From: Actinomycetota bacterium
GTDB lineage: Bacteria > Actinomycetota > Actinomycetes > Nanopelagicales > Nanopelagicaceae
Assembly: GCA_009702205.1 (NCBI GenBank)
Contig: WLIM01000059.1
Coordinates: 1 to 6,861, forward strand
Direction: 5' to 3'
Length of the DNA: 6,861 nucleotides
Numbering within the stretch: position 1 is the stretch's first letter; every line of letters starts with the position of its first letter. Below, piece by piece: positions 1 through 6,182 of this stretch. A program made the position numbers and the translations under genes. A model generated the notes under the pieces. It was not told the DNA's origin, made no database searches, and was given only the letters and a program-made list of their open reading frames with translations.

Positions 1-87
1 CTGACCTGGTCTTCACCCGGAGCACCCCACCGTGGTGGAGGGTTGCCGTCCAGTAAGCCGGGGCTAAAACCTGGAACTCGTGACCTT
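1..87 (-). promoter_or_regulatory. SAM-IV-type S-adenosylmethionine riboswitch (5' part, cut by window edge)
   Basis: Read on the minus strand, this stretch carries the conserved SAM-IV aptamer core. It contains the string CGGCAACCCTCCAC (48-35), a GGTCACGAG opening (85-77) and a GGGTGAAGACC close (18-8). The helices can be drawn by eye. P1 pairs GGTC (85-82) with GACC (11-8). P2 pairs TCCAG (75-71) with CTGGA (53-49), with AGCC/GGCT inside it. P3 is CCAC (38-35) with GTGG (30-27), closed by a four-base loop. The sequence closely resembles, from memory, mycobacterial SAM-IV examples. The 3' hairpin and pseudoknot that separate SAM-IV from SAM-I lie past the edge, so the subclass rests on the core alone. 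The RNA should sense S-adenosylmethionine and lower expression of a minus-strand gene left of the window. A methionine or sulfur gene such as an O-acetylhomoserine sulfhydrylase is likely but unseen. Confidence 0.88.
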
Positions 88-93
88 GGCGAA

Positions 94-122
94 ATTGTAA
101 ATAACTAGTTGGGCGATGTCTA
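94..122 (-). promoter_or_regulatory. Sigma70-like promoter of the riboswitch transcript
   Basis: On the minus strand a -35 box TAGACA (122-117; five of six match TTGACA) is followed after exactly 17 bp by a -10 box TACAAT (99-94; five of six match TATAAT). A start about seven bases on falls near 87, two bases before riboswitch helix P1, which supports both calls. The -35 box begins five bases beyond the stop codon of the upstream hydrolase gene (stop at 127-129). The downstream unit therefore has its own promoter, although read-through from the operon remains possible because no terminator is visible. Confidence 0.72.
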
Positions 123-140
123 ATTGCTAATAATTTGCAG
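116..140 (-). repeat. Promoter-proximal shared element, copy 1 (TTGC direct repeats)
   Basis: This 25-bp stretch matches 3518-3542 at 21 of 25 positions. The plus-strand core consensus is TTGCTAAYANNTTGCAG, next to the -35 box TAGACA. It holds two TTGC half-sites (124-127 and 135-138) spaced 11 bp start to start, about one helical turn. They sit just upstream of, and abutting, the -35 box, a position typical of activator sites. The element overlaps the last codons and stop of the hydrolase gene, so part of its sequence is coding. The binding protein is unknown. Chance similarity between two sites cannot be excluded. Confidence 0.5.
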
Positions 141-915
141 CAAGGGTTAAGAACTCGGCAAGCGCCTTGGAATATTCATCGAATCTCGCACCCGGATTTA
201 AATTCTGATCCACCAGTAGATCAGCTCGATTTTCCAACATGATTGAAGAGACGCCAGGCTCCTTCTGGTAGAAGGCCAGTGGCACATAAGTTCCGGCATA
301 AGGCTGATTTAGAACGCTCTCGCCAAACCTCGCGAATTGGTCCTTGGCGAGTTCAACCAAAGGCGCTGGCGTATGGAAGCTATCGGTGCCAATACAAACA
401 GGTGGCCGAGCTTGGCCGTGATTAACCGCATTTAGGTGTTGCTCATTTCGGTAAGAATGAAAATCGATTATTAAAACTTTGCCATGTTCCTGCAATTTTG
501 AAGAGACTAATTCGGTTAGCGCTTTAGCATATGGATCAAAGTAGTTTTCGATAAGAGGCGCGGGATCAAAATTAGCTTCGCGTAATTGCCCGCCTTTGGA
601 AGTCTTCAAATAAACCGCGCCCATTCCAACCTGATTCATAATCTCGCGCTCATCTGGAAAGCGCTCTGGATCTATTACTAGTCTGGAAAATTTATTTATG
701 AAGAGTGTTGGCGGCGCACTTAGATTCGCTGTCGCATGTAGGACCATTTCAGTAGTCAGCGAATCTGTCATTTCATCTAATTCATTGGCAAGATCGCTAT
801 CGCTCAACAAAATATCTCGGCGCATTTCATCAGGTATATATCTGGCCGAATGCGGAACGTGAACAATTACATGTGAAGTTGGATCGCCCGCAATTACTTC
901 AAAGTTAATTGCCAC
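127..915 (-). CDS. N-formylglutamate amidohydrolase-family protein (HutG-like)
   Basis: This 262-residue cytoplasmic hydrolase belongs to the N-formylglutamate amidohydrolase family. Characterised members are metal-dependent and cleave N-formyl-L-glutamate to formate and glutamate, the last step of one histidine-degradation route. Visible family blocks are HVPHS (19-23), DEMTD (47-51), NKFSRLVIDPERF (74-86), IIDFHSY (149-155) and SIMLENR (224-230); the His and Asp residues in the first and fourth are the likely metal and catalytic positions. There is no signal peptide, and the length is normal for the family. The start is GTG at 915, whose G is also the last base of the ATPase gene's TAG stop; no strong ribosome binding site is seen, so translation is probably coupled. 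A later ATG start would remove the HVPHS block. It is the last gene of the amino-acid importer operon. No other histidine-degradation gene is in view, so the true substrate may be another N-formyl or N-acyl amino acid. Confidence 0.85.
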   Translation of the reverse strand: MAINFEVIAGDPTSHVIVHVPHSARYIPDEMRRDILLSDSDLANELDEMTDSLTTEMVLHATANLSAPPTLFINKFSRLVIDPERFPDEREIMNQVGMGAVYLKTSKGGQLREANFDPAPLIENYFDPYAKALTELVSSKLQEHGKVLIIDFHSYRNEQHLNAVNHGQARPPVCIGTDSFHTPAPLVELAKDQFARFGESVLNQPYAGTYVPLAFYQKEPGVSSIMLENRADLLVDQNLNPGARFDEYSKALAEFLTLAANY

Positions 916-1664
916 TAAAGGCGTCCAGCCTCGTGGACCCGCTTCAAGAATTCTTTTGTTTCAGCTTGAGCTGGGGCCTCAAGAATCTGGGCTGGGCTTC
1001 CCCATTCCAAAATCTTTCCATGGTGCAAGAAGCAAACTTCATCGGCGACTTGCTTGGCAAAGCCCATTTCATGAGTCGCCAACACCATCGTCATTCCCTC
1101 AATTTTTAAATCTCTTACAGTTGATAAAACTTCATTCACTAAAACGGGATCTAGCGCAGAGGTAATTTCATCCAATAACAAAAGTCGCGGCGCCACAGCG
1201 ATTGATCTAATGATTGCCACGCGTTGCTGCTGGCCGCCACTTAGGCGATCTGGGTAATTCTCGGCCTTGTCGTGCAATCCAAATCGATCCAATAATTTGT
1301 ATGCGTTCTCACGCGCCGCTTCCTTAGAAATTCCCTGCACTTTCATAGGAGCCAAAGTGATGTTATCTATTACTTTCATGTGCGGAAATAGGTTGAAGGA
1401 TTGAAAGACAATTCCTAGCTTGCGCCGGACCTTGTCCACATCAGCATCTACCGCGGTTATATCTTCACCATCTAAAACAATTGAGCCATCATCGATTTGA
1501 TCCAACAAATTTATGCAGCGAAGCAGAGTTGATTTTCCGGAGCCAGATGAACCAATAAATACGGTGGCAGTGTGAACCGGAACGCTAAAAGAGATATCTT
1601 CAAGGACAACTTCAGAGCCATATGACTTACGAAGTTGTTTAACTTCCAGAACTGGTTGGCTCAT
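915..1664 (-). CDS. Polar amino-acid ABC transporter, ATP-binding subunit (GlnQ/HisP type)
   Basis: This 249-residue ATPase powers import through the neighbouring permease from the inner face of the membrane. All expected motifs are present: Walker A GSSGSGKS (38-45), Q-loop Gln88 in VFQSFNLFPHM, signature LSGGQQQRV (141-149), Walker B LLLLDE (161-166) with catalytic Glu166, D-loop SALD (169-172) and switch His198 in ATHEM. The FQSFNLFPHM and ATHEMGFA blocks are characteristic of the polar amino-acid uptake family. The length is standard. One small departure is DEITSALD where most relatives have DEPTSALD. The ATG start at 1664 overlaps the permease stop by four bases (ATGA), with an AGGTG stretch a few bases upstream. 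Its own stop overlaps the hydrolase start by one base. The exact substrate cannot be read from this subunit. Confidence 0.95.
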   Translation of the reverse strand: MSQPVLEVKQLRKSYGSEVVLEDISFSVPVHTATVFIGSSGSGKSTLLRCINLLDQIDDGSIVLDGEDITAVDADVDKVRRKLGIVFQSFNLFPHMKVIDNITLAPMKVQGISKEAARENAYKLLDRFGLHDKAENYPDRLSGGQQQRVAIIRSIAVAPRLLLLDEITSALDPVLVNEVLSTVRDLKIEGMTMVLATHEMGFAKQVADEVCFLHHGKILEWGSPAQILEAPAQAETKEFLKRVHEAGRL

Positions 1665-2572
1665 GCCACACCTGTCGCATTCTGGCGTTCGATAGATCTG
1701 CGAAGTGTGCGATCGGTGAACCGAGTAAGCGGAATAGTTACAAGGAGAAAGATAATTGCCGCCATTACATAAGGCGTGTAATTAAAGCTTCGACTACTGG
1801 CAATTTGGGCTGCGCGAACGGCATCTGTTACGCCAAGGATTGAAACCAGGCCAGTGTCTTTAATTAGCGCTACTAAGTCATTTAATAGTGGAGGTGTGAC
1901 TCTTCGGAAAGCTTGTGGCAGAACCACATAACGCAGACTTTGAAAATGGCTTAAGCCTAGAGATCTTGCAGCTGCACGCTGGCTTGGATGTATTGTCAGA
2001 ATTCCGCTTCTGATAACTTCTGCAACGTATGCAGTATAAGTAATTATCACTGCGATGGTTCCAAGAATTAAGACGTTATTAGTTAAGCCTTGAATTCGAA
2101 GCGCTGGAATTCCAAAGCCGACCAGAAGGATTACCAACAACATCGGGATTCCGCGGAAAATATCTACATACAACGTGGCCAAAATTCTAAATGGTGCTAG
2201 CGCCGGTGATCTGGAAGTTCTAACCAGAGCGATACTTAGTCCAAGAATTGCTACGCAAGTTGATGCAATCAAAGTAAGTGTTACGTTCGTTCCAAAACCG
2301 AGAATTATTTTTGGTAAAACTTCAACGCCATAGGCCCAAGCAAAGAATGTGTCAGATAATGATTTCCAGCCCGGTGATGTGACTGCAATTAGAGCAAGTC
2401 CCCCAATTACAACAATGCTTGAGACGACTGCGATTATTGAATTACGGATATTTCTAGATTTGCGGGCGGCTCGTCTTGCTATCTCAAGTTGGCTTGGAAC
2501 CCACTCCCCGCCAAAGTCATAGGGCGCCGCACCTGAATCAGATTCAGATGGGCGCCCCATGTCATTACTCAT
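1661..2572 (-). CDS. Polar amino-acid ABC transporter, permease subunit (HisM/GlnP type)
   Basis: This 303-residue inner-membrane permease forms the channel of the importer. A polar, basic N-terminal tail of about 45 residues is followed by hydrophobic segments near 46-65, 97-117, 141-157, 167-188 and 266-283, with a weaker one near 235-250. The cytoplasmic EAA loop that docks the ATPase is clear at about 199-221 (RAAARSLGL ... VVLPQA), followed by the conserved PPLLNDLVALIKDTGLVSIL stretch (227-246). Only one permease gene is present, so the pore is probably a homodimer; relatives such as HisQ/HisM use two different subunits. The extended N-terminus is longer than in compact relatives. ATG at 2572 lies 13 bases after the binding-protein stop and has no obvious ribosome binding site. 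A second in-frame ATG at residue 5 is an alternative start. Confidence 0.93.
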   Translation of the reverse strand: MSNDMGRPSESDSGAAPYDFGGEWVPSQLEIARRAARKSRNIRNSIIAVVSSIVVIGGLALIAVTSPGWKSLSDTFFAWAYGVEVLPKIILGFGTNVTLTLIASTCVAILGLSIALVRTSRSPALAPFRILATLYVDIFRGIPMLLVILLVGFGIPALRIQGLTNNVLILGTIAVIITYTAYVAEVIRSGILTIHPSQRAAARSLGLSHFQSLRYVVLPQAFRRVTPPLLNDLVALIKDTGLVSILGVTDAVRAAQIASSRSFNYTPYVMAAIIFLLVTIPLTRFTDRTLRRSIERQNATGVA

Positions 2573-2585
2573 ATTAGGTTGGAGA

Positions 2586-3437
2586 TTACTTTAAGAACGG
2601 CGCTCCTGCAGCAGAAGTCAGCCACTTATTAGTGATCTTTTCCAATTCACCGCTCTTGCGAACTGCCTCTAGCGCGTTTGTTACGCACTTTGTAATTGGG
2701 CTGTCCTTTGCAAGTAGAAGTCCGGCGCCTTCATCAGCTGAACTTGAATTCTCAAGTTGGCCAACAATGATTCCATCTTTTACTTCTGCAGCAGATAGGT
2801 AGAAAGCTGTTGGTAGATCAACTACAAAGCCATCAATCTGACCATTCTTAAGAGCAGCAACGCCAGCAGCATTGTCATTGAAAACTTGAGCCTTTAGGCC
2901 AAGAACATTTTCAACTGCATCTAGCGAAGTTGTTCCTACAGCGGCGCCAATCTTTGGGTTTGCTGCCTTGATGTCTGCGATTGATTTAGCGCCAGCAATC
3001 TTGCTTCCCTTGAAAGAGACGATAGATTGGTTTGACTTGTAGTAAGAAGATGAGAAGTCAACAACTTTGGCACGTTCTGCAGTGATTGAATATTGCTGAA
3101 TGTTGAAGTCGAAGGTCTTTGGTCCCGGTGCGATTGCGCCATCAAATGTGGTGCGCACCCACTTTACATTTTCGTTCTTGTATCCAAGTTCCTTCGCAAC
3201 CGCATAAGCAACTGCGGATTCAAATCCTTCGCCTGATTCTGGCTTATCGTTTAGAACCCATGGTGAATATGCAGGTTCGCCAGTTGCGATTGTTAGAACC
3301 TTTGGCGTAACTGTTGAGAGTGCGCCAGCCTTGCAATCAGCAGAAGCTGAAGCAGATTTGCTATCGCCTGAAGAGCCACAGCTTGTTAGCAGCAGAGCTG
3401 CAATTGCTAGCGGCGTAATTAACTTAAGTTTTTTCAT
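2586..3437 (-). CDS. Amino-acid ABC transporter substrate-binding lipoprotein (SBP_bac_3 family)
   Basis: This 283-residue lipoprotein would be anchored on the outer face of the membrane and deliver substrate to the permease. The N-terminus is a classical lipoprotein signal: KKLK, a hydrophobic stretch, then lipobox LTSC with Cys20 as the lipid-modified residue and a Gly/Ser-rich linker to about residue 33. Family-3 blocks follow: GFESAVAYAVAKELGY (71-86), YSITAERAKVVDFSSSYY (116-133), GAAVGTTSLDAV (164-175) and IDGFVVDLP (201-209). By family analogy Arg122 would hold the ligand carboxylate and Asp207 its alpha-amino group, which favours an ordinary L-amino acid. Cys35 and Cys251 could form a disulfide. 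ATG at 3437 is supported by the signal peptide directly behind it and by a good ribosome binding site. It is the first gene of the four-gene operon. The specific amino acid cannot be named. Confidence 0.93.
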   Translation of the reverse strand: MKKLKLITPLAIAALLLTSCGSSGDSKSASASADCKAGALSTVTPKVLTIATGEPAYSPWVLNDKPESGEGFESAVAYAVAKELGYKNENVKWVRTTFDGAIAPGPKTFDFNIQQYSITAERAKVVDFSSSYYKSNQSIVSFKGSKIAGAKSIADIKAANPKIGAAVGTTSLDAVENVLGLKAQVFNDNAAGVAALKNGQIDGFVVDLPTAFYLSAAEVKDGIIVGQLENSSSADEGAGLLLAKDSPITKCVTNALEAVRKSGELEKITNKWLTSAAGAPFLK

Positions 3438-3445
3438 TCTTTTCG

Positions 3446-3451
3446 CCCTTC
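3446..3451 (-). promoter_or_regulatory. Ribosome binding site of the binding-protein gene
   Basis: GAAGGG on the minus strand ends eight bases before the ATG at 3437, a good distance. It is the only clear Shine-Dalgarno sequence in the four-gene operon. This fits strong independent initiation of the binding protein, which is normally made in excess, and coupled initiation of the later genes. Confidence 0.7.
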
Positions 3452-3477
3452 ACTTCCCTGATAAATAAATCATTGGG

Positions 3478-3496
3478 ATTCCCCGAATTCGGGAAT
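3478..3496. promoter_or_regulatory. Palindrome at the predicted operon start site (candidate operator)
   Basis: CCCGAATTCGGG (3482-3493) is a perfect 12-bp palindrome. It extends to ATT/AAT arms (3478-3480 and 3494-3496) if one extra C at 3481 is allowed. It begins at the edge of the -10 box and is centred on the expected transcription start (about 3488), a usual place for a repressor operator. Two GAATTC hexamers (3485-3490 and 3493-3498) overlap this area. It could also fold as a short hairpin at the 5' end of the RNA. No following T-run is present, so a terminator for nadE is less likely. The binding factor is unknown. Confidence 0.45.
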
Positions 3497-3524
3497 TCTA
3501 AAGAGGGCAGCTATTTAATGTCTA
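3495..3524 (-). promoter_or_regulatory. Sigma70-like promoter of the amino-acid importer operon
   Basis: On the minus strand the -35 box TAGACA (3524-3519; five of six match consensus) and the -10 box TAGAAT (3500-3495; five of six) are separated by 18 bp. Transcription would start near 3488, giving a leader of about 50 bases before the ATG at 3437. The -35 hexamer is identical to that of the riboswitch promoter. The promoter lies just after the end of nadE, so the importer operon can be transcribed independently of it. Confidence 0.62.
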
Positions 3525-3542
3525 GTTGCTAACAGGTTGCAG
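3518..3542 (-). repeat. Promoter-proximal shared element, copy 2 (TTGC direct repeats)
   Basis: This is the partner of 116-140, with 21 of 25 identical bases. TTGC half-sites lie at 3526-3529 and 3537-3540, again 11 bp apart, and again directly next to a TAGACA -35 box. This copy is wholly intergenic, beginning five bases past the nadE stop, so its similarity to copy 1 is not explained by coding constraint. A direct-repeat activator site is a reasonable reading. The factor is not identifiable. Confidence 0.5.
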
Positions 3543-3547
3543 ATGAA

Positions 3548-5260
3548 TTAGTTGTGCTCGCGCCAGGCTGAAGTAATAGGCAACCGGCGATCTTTGCCAA
3601 ATGCGCGCTTAGAAATCTTGGTACCTGGTGGATATTGGCGACGTTTGTATTCGGCAGCATCGACCATTCGAATAACTTTAGTTGCAAGTTCTAAATCAAA
3701 TCCCGCAGAAAGCACACCAGCTAGACCTAAATCTTGATCGATATAAATATGGAGAATTTGATCAAGTATTAAATATTCTGGCAACGAATCAGTGTCTTTC
3801 TGGCCAGGTCGAAGTTCGGCGCTTGGTTCTTTTGAAATTGAATTAACTGGAATTGGTGGCGTGTGGCCATTCTTAATTGCTTGGTCATTTCGCCACTTTG
3901 ATAAGGCCCAAACCTCTGATTTAAATAGATCCTTGATTGGCGCATATCCCCCGACGGCATCGCCATAAAGCGTTGAATATCCAACTGCTAATTCAGATTT
4001 ATTTCCGGTCGCTAAAACTAAATGTCCTTCTTGATTTGAAAGCCCCATCAGGGTTGTTCCACGAACACGTGCTTGGACGTTCTCTTCTGCCAATCCAGTA
4101 AGTCCAAGTTGAGATAGAAATGTAGAGACCATTGGTTCGATTTCAATAACCCGATAATTAAGGCCAATGTTTTTAGCGAGTTCGGCAGCATCGGTTAACG
4201 AATGGTCAGATGAATACCGACTTGGCAGACCGACTCCGAAAACTCGATCGGCTCCAATTGCATCAGAGGCAATTGCTGCTACTAGGGCTGAATCAATGCC
4301 CCCTGAAAGTCCAAGAATTACTGATTTAAATTTATTCTTTTCGACATAGTCACGAAGTCCAATAACCAGGGCCTGCCAGGCTTGCGCCAAATCGCTCATC
4401 GGATGGGCAATTCCATGAGTAATTTTTTCATAAGGAGCTAACGGGGTATCTGTGATGACCACGTCCGGGGTTGATGTTCGAAGTCGCAAATCTAAATCAA
4501 CAACCATTAGGCCATCGAAGAATTGTGGTGCTCTAGCAACGATGTCGCCACCAGCAGTTGCGACGATGCTGTCACCGTCAAAGACCAAATCATCTTGGGC
4601 GCCTGTCATATTTACATATGCCAGTGGAGCGCCAATATCTTTTGCGCGCTTTCTAACTAACAATTGTCGAACATCTTCTTTGGCTCGTTCGAACGGACTG
4701 CCATTTGGTACTAGGACTAAACCTGGTGTCCTTGCTTTTAATTCTGCAACTGGACCATCATCAACCCAGATGTCCTCGCAGATTGCAATCCCAATATCAA
4801 CGCCATGAAAGCGAACAACTAAAGATCTATCCCCTGCTACGAAATTTCGGAATTCATCAAAGACGCCATAATTTGGTAGATGATGTTTTACATAAGTTGC
4901 CACGATTTCGCCGCGATAAACCAGAGCTACCGCATTCTGTGGTTTCTGTTCAGCGCTTCCATCTAAGTATCCGATCACTGTCAGAATTTCACCGAAGCCT
5001 TGACCCTCTAGGCGATCGGCAACTTCTAAAACTGCAGCTTTGCTTGCACTTCGAAATGTTTGGCGAAGCGCCAAATCTTCTACTGGATATCCGGTCATAA
5101 CCATCTCCGGAAAGAGCAGAACATGTGCACCAGCAGCACTTGCCTTGGCTGCGTATTCGCAAATTAATTCGCTATTGCCAGTTAAATCACCGAGTGTTGG
5201 GTTGATTTGGGCAAGGGCAATACGGAGTTGGCCAATTGCAAGACCGCCGTTATTTCCCAT
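3548..5260 (-). CDS. nadE: NAD+ synthase, glutamine-dependent
   Basis: This 570-residue two-domain cytoplasmic enzyme makes NAD+ from nicotinic acid adenine dinucleotide using ATP and ammonia released from glutamine. The N-terminal nitrilase-type glutaminase domain (about 12-280) shows the Glu-Lys-Cys triad: Glu52 in LLFPEM, Lys125 in YVKHHLPN and Cys161 in IAICEDIW. The C-terminal synthetase domain (about 285-570) has the ATP-pyrophosphatase loop SGGIDS (319-324), NVQARVRG (394-401), TGNKSELAVGY (418-428), YGDAVGGYAPIKD (432-444) and a C-terminal KRRQYPPGTKIS stretch (539-550). Both halves look complete. At 570 residues it is of the shorter bacterial type rather than the roughly 680-residue mycobacterial one. 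The start is ATG at 5260, with only a weak AGG about ten bases upstream. Homology with the family begins near residue 11, but no other in-frame start codon lies in between. It is divergent from panB. Confidence 0.96.
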   Translation of the reverse strand: MGNNGGLAIGQLRIALAQINPTLGDLTGNSELICEYAAKASAAGAHVLLFPEMVMTGYPVEDLALRQTFRSASKAAVLEVADRLEGQGFGEILTVIGYLDGSAEQKPQNAVALVYRGEIVATYVKHHLPNYGVFDEFRNFVAGDRSLVVRFHGVDIGIAICEDIWVDDGPVAELKARTPGLVLVPNGSPFERAKEDVRQLLVRKRAKDIGAPLAYVNMTGAQDDLVFDGDSIVATAGGDIVARAPQFFDGLMVVDLDLRLRTSTPDVVITDTPLAPYEKITHGIAHPMSDLAQAWQALVIGLRDYVEKNKFKSVILGLSGGIDSALVAAIASDAIGADRVFGVGLPSRYSSDHSLTDAAELAKNIGLNYRVIEIEPMVSTFLSQLGLTGLAEENVQARVRGTTLMGLSNQEGHLVLATGNKSELAVGYSTLYGDAVGGYAPIKDLFKSEVWALSKWRNDQAIKNGHTPPIPVNSISKEPSAELRPGQKDTDSLPEYLILDQILHIYIDQDLGLAGVLSAGFDLELATKVIRMVDAAEYKRRQYPPGTKISKRAFGKDRRLPITSAWREHN

Positions 5261-5280
5261 GTGGCTAGCCTACCTGCACA

Positions 5281-5309
5281 ACTATTGGTTACACTTTGCC
5301 TTAGTTCAA
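5281..5309 (-). promoter_or_regulatory. Possible nadE promoter
   Basis: On the minus strand TTGAAC (5309-5304; four of six match TTGACA) and AATAGT (5286-5281; four of six match TATAAT) are 17 bp apart. A start near 5274 would leave a leader of about 14 bases before the nadE ATG. This is the best match in the 110-bp gap between nadE and panB but a weak one. I found no convincing plus-strand promoter for panB in the same gap. Confidence 0.3.
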
Positions 5310-5359
5310 ATAGCGACCAGGGACCGAAAGCCGGCTTTGAGTTCGCTAACTTTGAATCC

Positions 5360-5364
5360 AGGAG
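5360..5364 (+). promoter_or_regulatory. Ribosome binding site of panB
   Basis: AGGAG ends six bases before the panB ATG at 5371. An in-frame TGA at 5353-5355 rules out any longer reading, so this site fixes the start. Confidence 0.75.
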
Positions 5365-5370
5365 CCTTGC

Positions 5371-6174
5371 ATGTCTCTTAATAATCGAATTTCCATTTCG
5401 GATCTTGCTGCCTATAAAAAGCGTGGCGAAAAATGGGCAATGCTCACCTCTTACGAGCAGATGACTGCTGAGATTTTTGATGAAGCCGGAATCCCCGTCC
5501 TCTTGGTTGGCGATTCTGCAGGTAACAATTTCCTTGGTGAAGCAAACACAATCCCAGTGACAGTCGATGAACTAATCCCCTTAACTCGAGCCGTTGTGAA
5601 TTCAACTTCGCGCGCAATGGTCGTAGCCGACTTTCCATTTGGGTCTTATGAAAGTGGTCCCGATGCGGCCCTTGCTACAGGCATCAGATTTTTCAAAGAG
5701 GCTAGAGCTCATGCCATTAAATTAGAAGGTGGCGCACGTGTAGTCCCCCAAATAAAAAGACTTATTGAATCTGGAATCCCAGTAATGGGACACCTTGGTC
5801 TGACCCCACAATCTGTTCATGCTCTTGGTGGATTTAAAGTTCAAGGCCGGGGCGAAGATGCAGCTCGAATAATTGAAGATGCCAAAGCTCTAGAGGCTGC
5901 CGGAGTATTTGCTCTAGTTCTAGAACTTGTTCCCGAAGAATTGGCAGAACAAATCACTAAGGAACTTTCAATCCCTGTGATTGGGATAGGTGCCGGGGCA
6001 AAATGTGATGCCCAAGTCTTGGTCTGGACTGACTTAATGGGAATTACCAAGAGCGCACCAAAATTGGCAAAGGCCTACCGAAATCTTCGCCTTGAAATGC
6101 TAAATGCCGCCAAAGAATATGCAAGTGATGTTTCTTCTGGGCAATTCCCTGGGCCAGAGCAAACTTTTCACTAA
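5371..6174 (+). CDS. panB: 3-methyl-2-oxobutanoate hydroxymethyltransferase
   Basis: This 267-residue enzyme catalyses the first committed step of pantothenate (vitamin B5, then CoA) synthesis: a hydroxymethyl group moves from 5,10-methylenetetrahydrofolate to 2-oxoisovalerate, giving ketopantoate. It is a cytoplasmic TIM-barrel protein and usually a decamer. Family blocks appear in order: MLTSYEQMTAEIFDEAG (24-40), VGDSAG (46-51) with metal ligand Asp48, VADFPFGSY (85-93) with Asp87, KLEGG (117-121) with Lys117 and Glu119, MGHLGLTPQ (139-147), LELVPEEL (184-191) with the likely catalytic base Glu185, and IGIGAG (204-209). The length is normal. Small departures are NNF after VGDSAG and CDAQVLVWTD where CDGQVLV is usual; the active-site residues are intact. 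Start and ribosome binding site are clear. The other pantothenate genes are not in the window. The MFS gene follows after 20 bases on the same strand. Confidence 0.96.
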   Translation: MSLNNRISISDLAAYKKRGEKWAMLTSYEQMTAEIFDEAGIPVLLVGDSAGNNFLGEANTIPVTVDELIPLTRAVVNSTSRAMVVADFPFGSYESGPDAALATGIRFFKEARAHAIKLEGGARVVPQIKRLIESGIPVMGHLGLTPQSVHALGGFKVQGRGEDAARIIEDAKALEAAGVFALVLELVPEELAEQITKELSIPVIGIGAGAKCDAQVLVWTDLMGITKSAPKLAKAYRNLRLEMLNAAKEYASDVSSGQFPGPEQTFH

Positions 6175-6182
6175 TTATTAAC

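Noticed and set aside
1..87. Ordinary SAM-I riboswitch, or RNase P or other structured RNA
   Set aside because: The CGGCAACCCTCCAC and GGTGGGGTGCTCCGGGTGA core matches the actinobacterial SAM-IV pattern better. Final separation from SAM-I needs the 3' part outside the window.
127..3437. A full histidine-utilisation (hut) operon
   Set aside because: Only the HutG-like hydrolase and an importer are present. No histidase, urocanase or imidazolonepropionase is visible, so the pathway should not be claimed.
3478..3500. Palindrome as a rho-independent terminator of nadE
   Set aside because: On the minus strand the arms are followed by CCCAATG, not a T-run, and the structure lies inside the next operon's promoter. 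An operator is the better reading.
5336..5355. TTTGA direct repeat (5336-5340 and 5351-5355) upstream of panB
   Set aside because: It is only five bases long with 15-bp spacing in AT-rich sequence, easily due to chance. No promoter is aligned with it.
4452..5381. Plus-strand open frames opposite nadE (4452-4808, 4705-5100, 5040-5381)
   Set aside because: They lie antisense to a complete, motif-rich nadE, have no recognisable domain and overlap one another. They are shadows of the real gene.
5207..5464. Plus-strand open frame crossing the nadE-panB gap into panB
   Set aside because: It is in a different frame from panB, overlaps both clear genes and has low-complexity, non-protein-like content. 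An in-frame TGA at 5353-5355 also shows that panB itself does not extend upstream.
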